From Nicotiana tabacum (Eukaryota; Streptophyta; Magnoliopsida; Solanales; Solanaceae): a DNA stretch of 64,000 nucleotides. A model generated the notes under the pieces. The model had not been told where the DNA came from. It saw nothing but the letters and a program-made list of their open reading frames with translations, and did not search any database. Shown one piece after another: positions 1 through 11,830 of this stretch (position 1 is its first letter; each line of letters starts with the position of its first letter). The position numbers were made by a program, and so were the translations under genes. The stretch covers positions 186,093,276 through 186,157,275 of the forward strand of contig NC_134087.1 in the NCBI RefSeq assembly GCF_000715075.1, given 5' to 3'.

Positions 1-285
1 GAGATTAGAGTTAATCCTTAGGTTTACAAAGAGTTTTGTAAATGATGTTTTGGCTCTGTGATTTTAGTGAAAGTTTGGGAAAATCTTACTAAGTAGTAGG
101 TCGTGGTTTTTTTACCTTTTAAGCCAGGTATTTTTCATGTAAAAATCTCTGTGTTCTTTATTTTATGTACTTTTAATTCCGCAAACAGTAGTAGTTAGAA
201 CACCTAGAAGAACCTGGTTCTTCAAGATCAAAAATTGGGTACCACACAAATCACCCCCTCTTGTGTGGTATTGACACTTAAAACA
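1..285 (+). repeat. 5' LTR of the SIRE-like element (3' third only)
   Basis: Matches 9233-9522 almost base for base and ends in CTTAAAACA just before the primer site. The start of this LTR is outside the window. Confidence 0.9.
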
Positions 286-290
286 TCGAT

Positions 291-302
291 TGATATCAGA
301 GC
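291..302 (+). other. Primer binding site, initiator tRNA-Met type
   Basis: TGATATCAGAGC lies five bases after the LTR end. The usual plant Copia site is TGGTATCAGAGC, complementary to the 3' end of initiator tRNA-Met; here one G has become A. Confidence 0.75.
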
Positions 303-344
303 TGGTTATCCTTGAAGAGGCTAACACCTTAGGAAAAGATCAAC

Positions 345-2106
345 ATGAGTGCACCACCTGGGAACTGGGAAGGGCAATCCACTGCTAGGCCTCCACTTTT
401 CAATGGTCAGTACTATTCTTGGTGGAAGAACATGATGAGGGATCAAATCATAGGAGAAGACTATGAACTCTGGGACATAGTCAGTGATGGTCCTCTAGCA
501 ACTACAAAGAAGAATACTGAAGGAGTGGATGTACCTAAGACAAGAGTTGACTGCACTGCTGAAGACCTGAAGAAGTGGGAGAAAAATGTCAAGGCCAAGA
601 AATGACTTGTGTGTGGATTAGGTCCAGATGAATACAGTAGAATTTAAAGATGTAATACTGCTAAGGAAATCTGGGACACTTTGCAAGTGGCTCATGAAGG
701 AACACCTCAAGTGAAAAGGTCAAGAGGAACACTGTTGTACTCCTAGTATGAGAACTTCACCATGAAAGAAGGAGAAACCATCCAAGAGATGTATACAAGG
801 TTCACCACATTGACAAATGAACTTAAATCTCTTGGAAGGATTATTCTCGAAGAGGACAAAGTTGAGAAGATTTTGACCAGGGTTCTGCTAGTCACTTGGG
901 AAAGCAAAATCACTACTATTCAGGAATCAAAGAACATTGCTACCCTCAAGCTGGATGAACTAATAGGAAACCTTACAGCCTATGAACTGAGAAGCCAGAC
1001 TATGAAAATGGATGCACCCAAAAAGGAAAGAAGTCTGGCTCTCTGAATTGCTGAAGGTTCAGATTTGGAGGATGATGAAATGGCCTTGACCACTAGAAAT
1101 TTCAAAAATTACTTGATGAGAGGAAAGGGTTCTTCAATAGGTACAACCTTCAACAAACCAAGGGCTCCTGAGAAACAGACTAATGAGGGTTGATACAAGT
1201 GTGGTAAGACTGATCACATGATCAAGAACTGCCCTCAATGGGAAATTGAGTGGAAGAAGGAAAGGGCTGAACAAAGGAGCAGGAAGAAGGAACCGGTTCC
1301 ACCAAAAAGGAACAAAATATCAACAAAGGCTATGGTTGCTGCCTGGGGAGAAACATCAGATGAGGACTCGGAAGATGAAGCTGGAGATGAACAAGCTCTT
1401 ATGGCTATAGGAGAATCAGATGATGAACAAGAGGTAAGTATTCTTCATCTCAAAGACAAGATTAAATTCCTGTCTAAAGAAAGGTTGTCTGAGCTATTGC
1501 AGGATTTCATTGATGAGTTTGAGATAATTAACAATGAAAAGGAAGATTTGTCTAGGGAATGTATGACCCTAAAAGCTAAGTGCAAAAATCTAGAGTCTAG
1601 GGCTAATGAGAGTGAAAGTGAAAATATTGAGTTGAAGAACCAGGTTCTTGAACTTGACACTAGTGTCCTAGAACTTAGGTCTGAGAACTTAAAACTGAAA
1701 CTAGGAACAGGAAAGAAGAAAGCTGATCACACTCATCTCACCCTAGAAGAAAACTTAGGAAAAATGAAGGATGAGCTATACAGGAAAGATGAGTAGATAA
1801 GAGTACTAAAAGAAAATCTAGGGAAGGTAAAACATGAACTAGACAAAACTTGCAAATGGAACAAGGCTTCTGATGCACTCTTCTGGCTACACGAACATCA
1901 CAGTAGCAACAAAAGAGGACTTGGTTATGGGACTCAAGCACATAAGTGGGATCCTAAAAGCAAGTACCTCACTCTTCCTAAAAATAAAATTTGCACACAT
2001 TGTGGCAAGACTGACCATTACAGAAATGAATGTAATGCAAAAGAAAAGGCCAATCAAAAGAACAAAACTTTTGTTCAAGAAAAAAATAGGCTGCCTGGGT
2101 GGCTAG
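345..2106 (+). pseudogene. gag: gag of the SIRE-like element, disrupted
   Basis: The ATG at 345 opens a Copia Gag (N-terminal MSAPPGNWEG, then a PPLFNGQYYSWWK segment typical of SIRE Gag). The same frame continues to about 2106 through in-frame stops at 603, 744, 1044, 1191, 1794 and others. Two CCHC zinc knuckles are visible. The first (1191-1232) has lost its first Cys codon to TGA; the second (1992-2034, C-x2-C-x4-H-x4-C) is intact. A charged, coiled-coil-like stretch lies between them at 1430-1790. Gag would package the RNA into cytoplasmic particles. This copy cannot make a full protein. Confidence 0.85.
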
Positions 2107-2186
2107 AAGGAATCTGATTTATCCCTTTGCCCATAGAAAGGGATCCAAACTAGTTTGGGTTCCTAAGACTAACCCCTGATTTCTTC

Positions 2187-3443
2187 TTGCAGGTCCAAGT
2201 GAAGGAAAGGAGCCAAATATGGTACATGGATAGTGGCTGCTCAAAACATATGACTGGAAGCAAGAACCAGTTCCTTTCACTTAAGGACTTAAATGGAGGC
2301 AATGTCTCCTTTGGAAATGGGAAGAAATGTGCGATCATTGGGGTTAGAAAGGTAGGTAAGACAGACTCTCACTCTATTGAGAATGTCTACTTGATAGATG
2401 GCTTGAAATATAGTCTGATCAGTGTGTCACAATTGTGTGACAAAGGTAACCTTGTAGCATTCACCTCCACAAAATGCTTCATGATTAATCTTACCACTAA
2501 CAAGATTGTTTTGCAGGGAAAAAGAGTTACCAATATTTACATTATAGATTTGTCCACTCTCTTAGAAAATGAACTAACTTGTCTAAGTATGTTGGAAAAT
2601 GATCCCCTCATGTGGCACAAAAGACTTGGTCATGCCAATCTGAATCAGCTGAACAAATTAGTCTCCAAGGACTTGGTGATAGGGTTACCTAACATCAAGT
2701 TCAAGGAAGACAAAGTTTGTGAGGCCTGTGCAAGGGGGAAGCATGTAAGATCATCCTTCAAAAGCAAGAAAATGGTAAGCACAACCAAGTCATTGGAACT
2801 GGTCCATATGAATCTCTGTGGTCCATTGAGAAACATGAGCAGAGGTGGAAAGAAATATGTAATGATACTTGTTGATGATTATTCTAGATTTACCTGGGTT
2901 CTATTTCTAACTTCTAAAGATGAAACATTTGACATGTTTACTGCATTTGTTAGAAAAACTCAGAAATAATTAGGAAATCAACTTGCATCCATTAGGCCTG
3001 ATCATAGAACTGAATTTGAAAATGCTAATTTTGCTGAATTCTGTGATGAAAATGGTATAGATCATAATTTCTCTGCCCCTAGGACTCCTCAACAAAATGG
3101 AGTAGTTGAAAGAAAGAATAGGACTCTTGAAGACATGGCTAAGACTATGCTTCTTTCTAGTAAGCTACCCCATAGCTTCTGGGCAGAGGCTGTAAACACT
3201 GCATGTTACATTATCAATAGATGCATGACTAGACCTCTTGTAGAGAAGACTCCCTATGAGTTACTTAAAGGGAGAAAACCAAATATATCCCATCTTAGGG
3301 CATTTGGATGTAAGTGCTTTGTGCATAATAATGGAAAGGACTCCCTAGGTAAGTTTGATCCCAGAAGTGATGAGAAAGTATTCTTGGGGTATTCTTCACA
3401 TAGCAAAGCATGTAAAGTGTTCAATAAAGAACTTTGTGTGTAG
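2187..3443 (+). pseudogene. pol: protease-integrase part of SIRE-like pol, disrupted
   Basis: The reading frame is that of gag. The aspartic protease motif DSGCS follows WYMDSG at about 2222. The integrase zinc finger HHCC spans about 2615-2735 (HKRLGH...CEACARGK). Of the catalytic D-D-E core, the first Asp is Asn here (HMN at 2805-2813), so integrase is dead. The second Asp (RPDHRTEFE) and the Glu (QQNGVVERKN) remain. A TAA at 2967 interrupts the core. A one-base shift near 3420-3440 ends this frame at the TAG at 3441, and the following sequence is read in the next frame. Confidence 0.88.
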
Positions 3444-5382
3444 AAGAAAGTGTACATGTAGTATTTGATGAAACTAACATTCTTTCTGAGAGACAGGAAC
3501 ACGAAGATGAAGCCATTGGATTAGTAAAGGATCTGACTGAAGCCTCAGCACAAGTCAAAGTGGCACCAAAAGAAGGAACGGGTGATGGAACAAGTTCTTC
3601 CATCTAGGGCAACCTGACAGGGGGAACTAATCAAGGAGGAATTGAAATAAATCCCCTAAAAGAACTTGTTCATGACCCTGTTCCTCAGTAACAAAACATG
3701 GGAGAAATATCTAGCAGAAACCAGTTGGTTGTGAAACCTCACAAGTATCAAAGTTCTCATCTTATTGAGAATATTATCACTAATCCAACATCTGGAGTCA
3801 AAACTAGATCACAATTAAAGAATTTGTGTGCTTTTGATGCCTTTTTATATCTTATTGAGCCTAAAAATATTGTTGAGGCTTTGCAGGATGCAGATTGGGT
3901 GAATGCAATGCAAGATGAACTCAATCAGTTCGAGAGAAGTCAAGTTTGGCATCTAGGTCCAAGACCCAATGACAGATCAATTATTGGCACAAAATGGGTC
4001 TTCATAAACAAACTTGATGAAGATGGAACAGTTACAAGAAACAAGGCAAGACTGGTGGTCCAAGGTTACAGCCAAGAGGAAGACATATATTATGATGAGA
4101 CTTTTGCTCCAGTTGCAAGACTAGAGGCAATAAGACTCCTCATAGCCTTTGCAACACACATGGAATTCACTCTTCATCAGATGGATGTCAAAAGTGCCTT
4201 CCTGAATGGTTACTTGAAAGAAGAAGTGTTTGTAAAACAACCTCCAGGGTTTGAGAGTAAAGAATGTCCTGAGCATGTGTACAAGTTAGACAAGGCTCTC
4301 TATGGACTCAAGCAGGTCCCAAGAGCGTGGTATGAACGACTGTCAAAATTTTTACTGGAGCATGGTTACAAAAGAGGTAAAATTGACAGTACTTTTTTCT
4401 TAAGAGAAAAAGGTAAGGATCTCTTTGTGGTACAAATATATGTTGATGACATAATCTTTGGGGCCACCACTGATAAGCTAAGTAAGGACTTTGCAAAATT
4501 AATAGGGAGTGAGTTTGAAATGAGTATGATGTGTGAGCTTAACTTCTTCTTAGGCTTGCAAGTCAAACAAAGTTCTAATGGAACCATGATCCATCAGCAG
4601 AAGTATGCAAAAGAGCTTATCAAAAAGTTTAAAATGGAAGAATCAAAAGAAATAGGCACACCCATTGCAACTGCCACTAAATTAGACATTGATGAACATG
4701 GTTCACCAGTTGATCAAAAGTTGTATAGGGGTATGATTGGTTCACTCTTGTATCTTACTGCCAGCAGACCTGACATTGTTTTCAGTGTAGGGCTTTGTGC
4801 CCATTTTCAGGCAAATCCAAAGGAGTCTCACTTGACTGCTGTCAATAGGATACTAAGATATTTGAAAGGCACCACTAATCTGTGTCTTTGGTACACAAAA
4901 GGTAGTAATTTCAATCTAGTAGGATACGTTGATGCTGATTATGCAGGTTTCCTAGTGGATAGGAAGAGCACCTCAGTTATGGAACACTTTTTTGGTTCAT
5001 GTCTTGTATCATGGGCTACGGAAAAGCAAAATTCAGTGGCCTTATCCGCTGCTGAAGCTGAGTATGTTGCTGCTGCCTCTTGTTGTGCTTAATTGCTATG
5101 GATCAAACAATAGCTGGTAGATTTTGGCATTAAAGTTGGTTGCATTCCTATATTCTGTGATAACACTAGTGCTATAAGTATGACAAAGAACCCTGTTCAT
5201 CATAAGAGGACTAAGCACATAGATATTAGGCACCACTTCTTAAGAGATAACTTTGAGAAAGTTTTGATCTCCATAGAATTTTGTGCTCTGATAAGCAAAT
5301 TGCTGACATCTTCACTAACGCACTGAGTAGAGAAAACTTTGAAAGGAACAGGTTGAAATTAGGGATGATTAAGATCACCTAA
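3444..5382 (+). pseudogene. pol: reverse transcriptase-RNase H part of SIRE-like pol, disrupted
   Basis: A 464-codon open stretch (3698-5092) carries a Copia RT: KARLVVQGYSQ, QMDVKSAFLNG, the catalytic YVDD at about 4440, and LYGLKQ. It is followed by RNase H motifs DADYAG and ALSAAEAEY. Upstream, the same frame has stops at 3605 and 3689. Downstream it has stops at 5090 and a TAG a few codons later, then a shift. The RNase H C-terminus (HHKRTKHIDIRHHF and a final GMIKIT) can be followed to the TAA at 5380. The RT active site is intact, but the polyprotein is split. Confidence 0.9.
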
Positions 5383-5999
5383 TAGGCCCAGCTCACAATA
5401 CACAATTAAAAAAAAATTGGCTAGGAATATTCTAACTTTGTGTAAATATCTAGATTAATTCTTATTCAGTTTCATACTTTAATTAGTATACTCCTGTGAC
5501 ATGTGTATATATGACGCACTGATCTCTTACAAAGTTTTTTCTATTATGGCATTTGAGGCATGTTCAAGAGAATTCTATACGAAGAACCCGGTTCATTAAT
5601 GTGAGTTCATATGAAAGCTCAGGTATGTTCTCAAAACTTTGCACAATTAGAAAGATTAACAATTCAATCATGAGCAGAAGTCCTATACTTGCCAATCTCC
5701 TAGAAAATTCTATCCGTTGAAGCATGAACTAGTTTTGTCCATTTAGAACTCTAAAACCGCGATTTTTGCCAAAAATATAGGGAAGCCAAATCTATCATTA
5801 AAATGCTGGAATATCAGTTTGATTAGACTTCGATTTGACCCCTGAAAAGGTTGTCGTTAGCTAATTAATATCTAATTCTCTTTAAATACACATCACATCT
5901 CCAGTCCTCTTCAAAATTCTAAAACCGTCAAAAATTCATCTTCAATCCTAATTGTCCTCCTCTCCAAAATTCCAAAATTCTCTCAAGAAATCAACAACC
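5383..5999 (+). other. Spacer between pol and env-like ORF
   Basis: AT-rich, with no coding frame. It separates pol from the third ORF, and a leader with several AAAATTCT-like runs precedes the ATG at 6000. No clear splice sites or promoter were recognised. Confidence 0.5.
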
Positions 6000-8090
6000 A
6001 TGCCTAACCCACAAGATCATCCTGGAACCCCTCCTCCACCTTCTCCCTCAAATTTATCCTCAAGTACTCCACCTAGTGAATCTCCAAAACCTAGGTTTCG
6101 AAGGCAGAAAATGCTTGCCCAAAAAACTGTAGCATCTGGGGCTCTGAGGAAGGTTTTAAATGAAAGGTTGAAAGCTAGCCAAGTGAAAGAAAGCCCAGCT
6201 CAAAATTCTGATTCTAGCTTTGAGACTGAATCTTTTAAATCCGCGACTGAGGGAGATGGACATAGGTCTTCTAACTCTGAGAAGACTCAAGAATTCCCTA
6301 CTGAGGTAAGTTCATCTGTTATTGAAAAACTAGAAACTAGGTTTGTGCTGGTTGGACCCATTAGGAATGTTAAGTTGGCTGATACGAATAGGAGTGGAGG
6401 TAAAAAGAAGTTTGAAAAAGAAAAAGAGAGAGAGGGTGCATGTGGTGAAGAGAGGAGAAATGGGAAGGGAGCAGTTCTTGCTATATGTGGGGTTGCATAA
6501 GAGAGGTTAGAAGTGAGTGGCATGAAGTCAGGGGGAAGTGGATCTGGGGAGGCTGCTGAGGGGTTAGTTCATCTAAGCAAAAGGAGAGATAAACCCGTTT
6601 CATCTACTGAAGAGACCCTAGCTGATCTATTGAGAAAGATTAGGGCAAGTTATGACCCAAAGAAACGCAAAGCTACCATACCAAAAGCCCCAAATGTTCC
6701 CAAGCCATCCAAGAAAAGAAAAACTTCATCCCCAAAACCTACTGCCTCTTCAATGCCTAAGGGAAGAGCCACAAGAAGAAGGGTAAAACAAAGTGAAGTT
6801 GACTTACAAAAGGCTCTAGAAGAAAGCAAGAAAAAGAAAATGGATAAGGGAAAGGGAAAGGTTACAGAATCCTCTGAGGTTGTAGAGGAAGAGGAGATGG
6901 AACTGGTCCATCAAGAAAGGGGTACAACAGAGGAGGTTCCTACACCAAAACCTAAAAAGTTCAAGACTTCTTCCAAAAAGTCTTCTTCTGTACCTGTGTC
7001 TGCTGAACCCTCACCAGTCAAGAAGACAAGATCTGCAGTGAAAGCTAAACAAGCAAAAGTTTCAGATGATGAAGAGTGGAGTGGAGAAGAAGAAGAAGAA
7101 GAGGAGTCTGAGAAGGAACAGGACAAGTTTGTCATCTTTGGCAGGAGAATTTTTTTGAAAGGTAGATTGTTGAAGGACCTGGTGGAACCAGGGATGATGA
7201 GGTTGGTTGACTCTTTAGCTGCTCAAGGTTGGAAGGACATGGTCCTTCAGATGGATGGGAGACTAGCCAGAAATGAACTAATTGAGTTCATGGCTAATGT
7301 TGTTGTTAAGGATGGGGTTGTCAGTAGCTTGGTGAAGGGAGTCCCAGTGCAATTTGATGCTGAGAAACTGGGAGAAATTCTGGATATACCCTCTGAAGGG
7401 TTTGATGACTACACTAGGCAAAGGTGGCCATGCATGGACTCCCTAACTACTGCTCTTGAGATCACCAAGAGGTTATGTGATTCAAAGGATGTAAATGAAG
7501 CCAGAGCTGTGCAGAAAAGTGAGATGAGGGCTGAGCACAAGGTTGTGTTTGAGTTTGTCAACAAGTGTCTACTGCCCAGACAAGAGAGAAGACATACTGC
7601 AAATTACATGGACCTAGTTCTTATGGAGTGCCTTGAGAGAGGAAAGCAAATCAACTGGCCTGCTCTCATTGTAAAATTGCTAGATAGGGTCATCAATGGC
7701 TCCAAGGCTCATGCTACTCCATATGGCTTCATACTGACCACTGTTCTGGACAGGCTGAACGTGTCTTTGAAGAAATGAGAAATGGCGTCAAGCAAGGAAC
7801 ATTTTGGCATTAAGACTCTTCTGGCTTGTAACTATCCAGCCAATGCCATCCCAGTTGAACCTGGTTCATCTCTAAAGACACCCATCAATAGCAAGGTCAG
7901 GACTTTGGTTCAGGAATGTGGAACTAAGGATGCTGAAATTGATAGGCTCAAGGCTCGTGTGGCTGAATTGGAAACTGACAGGGATGGCCTTAGAACTAAG
8001 CTAGCAAAAGAAAAGGAGAAGAGTAATGGAATCCTTCAAAATATGCTGAACCTTCTCCAGACTCAACCCTCTAGTTCCTCCAAGCCTTAG
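6000..8090 (+). pseudogene. env-like third ORF of the SIRE-like element, two in-frame stops
   Basis: One frame runs from the ATG at 6000 to the TAG at 8088, broken only by TAA (6498) and TGA (7776): about 697 codons. The N-terminal third is Pro/Ser-rich. The middle is strongly basic then acidic (Lys-rich tracts about 6650-6850, Glu run 7086-7110). A globular region (about 7130-7775) contains LKDLVEPGMMRL, WPCMDSL and INWPALIV and resembles a domain annotated in plant databases as putative plant transposon protein (from memory). The C-terminus (7900-8060) is a heptad-like coiled coil. I see no signal peptide or clear membrane segment, so 'env-like' refers to position only. Its role is unknown. 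Confidence 0.7.
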
Positions 8091-8592
8091 GTCTCCTAGC
8101 ACTTGTCTTTTGAACCTGTCTAGTACCCCCAGTGAACCCCAGTGACCCGAATTAGGGATTTTTCTGTTTTTGCTCATGTTTTGAAAGTTTTTCTTTCTTT
8201 TGTGGACTGTTAATGGAAACATATCATGATCTGACCTTAATAGTTTTATGATGGTGCAACCTGTCTTGTTTTATGATGATTCTGACCTTAATAGTTTAAA
8301 TATGTTTGTTGATTATTGATAATTGCACCATGTTTTCACTTGCAGTTGCCCCAGTGGCCATGAGTACTTATTAAAATCTGAAATTCACACTGTGTGTGCA
8401 ACTTTTCGATGATGCCAAAAGGGGGAAAAGATATTGTGCTTTATACATTATTCTGAAATAAGTGATATTTATAACCTAATTAACCTGGTCCTTGACGATA
8501 AGTAAATTTTCTTTTCTAAGTGTAGTGTTGATGGTTAAGCTGAGTTCTTACAGGTTCTTTGATCAGTAAAAAGCACAGAGTTTGTCATCATC
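8091..8592 (+). other. 3' untranslated region of the SIRE-like element
   Basis: No reading frame. It joins the env-like ORF to the polypurine tract and contains two partial repeats of TCTGACCTTAATAGTTT (8230-8300). Confidence 0.5.
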
Positions 8593-8606
8593 AAAAAGGG
8601 GGAATT
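8593..8606 (+). other. Polypurine tract of the SIRE-like element
   Basis: AAAAAGGGGGAAT lies directly before the 3' LTR start TGTTGG and would prime plus-strand DNA synthesis. Its form is typical of SIRE elements. Confidence 0.8.
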
Positions 8607-9522
8607 TGTTGGCCTAGGAATAGGTAAAGTTTTGAAGAATGACAAATAAACTCAGTCATGGACCGGATCCATCTGGTGAAGCACAGTCTTGATCTAAACA
8701 TGTGAGATGCACGTGACGGAGATGAGCATGAAGAAGATAAGTCATCCACAATATCTCCTAATCTGATCGAAAAGGTTGCATATTGGATAAGGGGAGAAGG
8801 TCTCCTTATATAAAGATAACACAATCCGGATAAAAGATAGTGTTGGAGTTTGAGATCTTCAAGGACTCAACTACGATAGAAGATCATCAATTGAGTCACA
8901 ATCAAATTTTGATTACTAACCCATTAAATGACAGAGATTGATCTCTTTTATACATATTGCACAAATGCAGAAGTTAAACTAAATTGAAAGCAAAAGAGCA
9001 AGGCGATTTTGCAAACAATTTATGTGAGATTTGAGTGTGCGCTCCTGAAGCTACTTGAACGAGATAAAAGAACCAGCTCCATTGTGCTTTTTCTTATTCT
9101 AGTTCAATTGTAGTAGGTGGTTTAAAATTGTACCTTTCTAGCTTTCATAGAAGCAATTGTATTAGATACTTTGAGAGTTCAAGTTATAGGCTAACTTGAA
9201 GTTGTCGCAACAGTTGAGGTCTGTGCTACAACGGGATTAGAGTTAATCATTAGGTTAACAAAGAGTTTTGTAAATGTTGTTTTGGCTTAGTGATTTTAGT
9301 GGAAGTTTGGAAAAATCCTACTGAGTAGTAGGTCGTGGTTTTTTCAACTTTTGAGCCAGGTGTTTTCCACGTAAAAATCTCTATGTTCTTTATTTTATGT
9401 ACTTTTAATTCCGCAAACAGTAGTAGTTAGAACACCTAAAAGAACCTGGTTCTTCAAGATCGAAAATTGGGTACCACACAAATCACCTCCCCCCCTTGTG
9501 TATGGTATTGACGCTTAAAACA
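8607..9522 (+). repeat. 3' LTR of the SIRE-like element (916 bp)
   Basis: Starts TGTTGG after the PPT and ends AAAACA. Its last 290 bases match the window start. A TATA-like box TATATAA at 8807-8813 probably marks the promoter, with U3 before it. Confidence 0.88.
8807..8813 (+). promoter_or_regulatory. TATA-like box in the 3' LTR of the SIRE-like element
   Basis: TATATAA lies 200 bases into the LTR, the expected place for the U3/R promoter. Assigned by position and sequence only. Confidence 0.45.
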
Positions 9523-10138
9523 TCAGATATGAATATAATTTTGGGTTGTTTTGAAGTTTTGTGAGTGATATGAGTGAAAATTTTGAAAAACAGTTTTTTG
9601 GAGTTTTTCCAATTTTCAAAAAATTCCAAAATTCATTTTCAAGTAAAAATTGAAAAGTTTATGGCCAAACACTGATTTCAAAAAAAAGTGAAATTTTTTC
9701 GAAAAAAATAAAAAAAATTCTTATGTCCAAAGGAGCTCTTAGAGCATGTTTTGGAATTTTTTAATTCTTATTTCCGAACGCCGACTCAAGGGCGGCTCAA
9801 CATAGTTGGTGTCCTAAAGCAAAATTTGGAGGAGAAGCCTTAATTTTTTTAATATATTATTTAAAGTTTATTACAAAATTATTAATAATTTTTTTATAAT
9901 CGAGTTATTCTAATAATTCTTTTTCAATTGATAATATTGCTGATCCAATCCATTTAGCTTCTCGTGAGATATTGTTGATCCTATACAAGATTTATCAATT
10001 TTAATTTGAAAAAACTTTTCTCCCCGAATGTAATTGTTAGAGTAATATTATTCTATAATAACTATATGCATTAAAATCAAGTCTTGTTATCTTATTAAGT
10101 ACTAGATGAGATTGGCCCATGCAAGCTCGGGCCCAACA
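9523..10138. other. Intergenic DNA with old repeat debris
   Basis: No gene seen. 9540-9740 is a run of alternating A-rich and T-rich blocks containing TTTATGGCCAAACAC, resembling a dispersed Solanaceae repeat. 9781-9845 (GGCGGCTCAACATAG... GCAAAATTTGGAG) looks like the end of a degraded DNA transposon. A similar GGGGCCTCCAAAATTTGGGG piece is at 19948-19990. Confidence 0.4.
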
Positions 10139-10603
10139 CTTTATGTTAGTAAAAATAGTACGGGTTAGCCAGTTTTTGGACTGGTCATTCAAAAATAGCC
10201 AGAGTTTGCAAAGTTATTGAAAAATAGCCACTATTTTGCTGCAACACGGAAAGTTCTAGCATAATATACTGGAGATCGGTGCACCTGTGCATGAACTTCC
10301 AGCATATTACGCTGGAACTCCAACATACAAACAGTTCCAGCATAATATACTGGAGATTGGAGCACCTGTGTATGAACTTCCATCATATTATGCTGGACCA
10401 CTTTATTATACTGGAACTCCATGCTGGAACTCCAATATATTATGCTGAAATTCCAGTATATTATGCTGGAGTATTTTCCGAATTTTGAACAGTATTTTCG
10501 TTCAGATTTATCTTTACATGAAAGTGGCTAAATTTTAAGTACTTTTGAAACTGTGGCTATTTTTAAAAAATCTGACTATTTTTGAATTTCTCCCTTTATG
10601 TTA
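10139..10603. mobile_element. MITE with 10-bp target duplication and internal palindromes
   Basis: CTTTATGTTA occurs at 10139-10148 and again at 10594-10603, bracketing 445 bases. The ends carry related inverted segments: TCAAAAATAGCCAG and AAAAATAGCCAC on the left, and CTGACTATTTTTGAA and GTGGCTATTTTTA on the right. The middle (10250-10470) is a chain of short palindromes built on TTCCAGCATATTATGCTGG. A 9-10 bp duplication suggests mobilisation by a Mutator-like transposase. There is no coding capacity. Confidence 0.7.
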
Positions 10604-11465
10604 TAGCGTAGTGTATATGGACAAATATTGTTTATCAACATACAAAGTAAAGTAGAATATTCAGCGGAAGAACATATCATTTGCAGCATAGTAGTAACAA
10701 ACTAAAACATGTATTTGTCATTCCAGTATCCAGGTTATCCCTAATGCTTTCACAAGTCTCTCTTTGAAATGAAGACAAGGCACGACATCAGCTCAAAGTG
10801 ATTCCTGTTTCGCTTTGATGTGTCAGCAAATTGGCTCTCCAACATTAAAGTTACTATAAAATGTGCAAGTTTAGCTTGACTTAAGCTAAGCCAGGGGTAT
10901 TTTTTTAAGCTAGTCAGAAATAGGTATGTTAGAGTAGGAATGAAGGTGATATTTAGGATTACATTTTCCATCATGCGATACAAGCTGAATTAAAAATGGA
11001 AAGTACAGACTACAGAGTATTCCAATGCGGAAGAACTGTTCCTGAATAAATTCCATAAAGATGATAATCGAGAAAGCTTTAAAGAAAAGAGGAGAAGACT
11101 TTTATTGATCAATCACAAACTGAATGTCTTTACAATCAACTAATTATTATTTATACAAAGGGAAGAAGAGGAAAAAAAGTTGTTAAAACTAACTTCTGGA
11201 AATCAGTTGCCAATCATGTGCCTACTAAGACTTCAACTTAATGTAGACCCAATCCCCGACCTTGCAACTCTTATTAGTTATTCCCTTGTCACCCTGAATT
11301 ATAGCTTTTTCTTAAACTATAGATGTTCTTAAGATAAACAACTTTCAAAGTTTAGAATTAAAAAGAAAAAATAAATAGAAAACTCTCGCTTATCCTGCCA
11401 AGCTTTTTCTAAAATTATGATTCTTGTCCTTTTGGGATCGCACCATAATTACAGGACATAATGAA
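10604..11465. other. Intergenic DNA between MITE and Copia element
   Basis: AT-rich and, apart from the GTE-like fragment at 10750-10850, without recognisable content. Confidence 0.4.
10750..10850 (-). pseudogene. Decayed fragment resembling a GTE/BET bromodomain-family exon
   Basis: Read on the minus strand, the frame contains MLESQFADTSK. This resembles the LKNRFADTIIKAK segment found C-terminal of the bromodomain in plant GTE (global transcription factor group E) proteins, from memory. A similar but independently decayed piece is at 22450-22530; the two share TTCGCTTTGATG, TGTCAGCAAAT and CCAACATT blocks. No bromodomain or flanking exon was found. Confidence 0.35.
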
Positions 11466-11470
11466 GTATT

Positions 11471-11815
11471 TGTTGATTTCCAAAGTCCCACATCGGTTGT
11501 GGGCAAAATGTTTATGAAAATTTCACCTATAAAAGGAGGCCTAATGTTTAGGATTGAAACACACCTCTCATTTGCTTTCTTATCTTCTTAAGGCATTTGT
11601 ATCTTCTCTCTTTTAATATTATTTCACCTGTATTTTTGGAGTAAAATAAAATATTGGTTGTGTCCGAGGAAGTAGGCAAAATTGGCCAAACCTCGTAAAT
11701 TCGAGTGTTCTTTTTATTATTGCTTTATTGTCTTATTTATTATTTGGTGGCTGCCATAATTTTTGGTATAATAGTTGTGACTCATTCACACTATATACAT
11801 TTGGCTTCCGCAATA
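11471..11815 (+). repeat. 5' LTR of the short-LTR Copia element
   Basis: Starts TGTTGATTTCC; its end corresponds to ...CGTAACA of the 3' LTR, with the last CA changed to TA here. A TATA box TATAAAA lies at 11528-11534. Confidence 0.92.
11528..11534 (+). promoter_or_regulatory. TATA box in 5' LTR of the Copia element
   Basis: CCTATAAAAGGAGG, conserved in both LTRs (16158-16164 in the 3' copy); a good plant TATA context. Confidence 0.7.
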
Positions 11816-11817
11816 AT

Positions 11818-11830
11818 TGGTATCAGAGCC
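11818..11830 (+). other. Primer binding site, initiator tRNA-Met
   Basis: TGGTATCAGAGCC lies two bases after the LTR end, matching the 3' end complement of initiator tRNA-Met. Confidence 0.88.

Larger units (their letters stand above)
1..9522 (+). mobile_element. SIRE-like Copia LTR retrotransposon, 5' end cut by window edge, decayed
   Basis: The parts run in Copia order: partial 5' LTR, PBS, gag with CCHC knuckles, protease, integrase before RT, RNase H, a long third env-like ORF, a purine tract and a 3' LTR. The third ORF after pol, long LTRs and G-rich PPT are marks of the SIRE/Maximus lineage (known family traits). The first 285 bases align with 9233-9522, so about 630 bases of the 5' LTR lie left of the window. 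The two LTR copies differ at roughly twenty places in 285 bp by eye, so this is an older insertion. Coding parts carry many stops and at least one frameshift; the copy is not autonomous. Confidence 0.9.

Noticed and set aside
5952..5999. Earlier start of the env-like ORF
   Set aside because: Begins with TTG in the non-coding leader; ATG at 6000 is the first proper start in frame.
10279..10488. ORFs on both strands in the MITE
   Set aside because: They result from the palindromic repeat and show no protein features.
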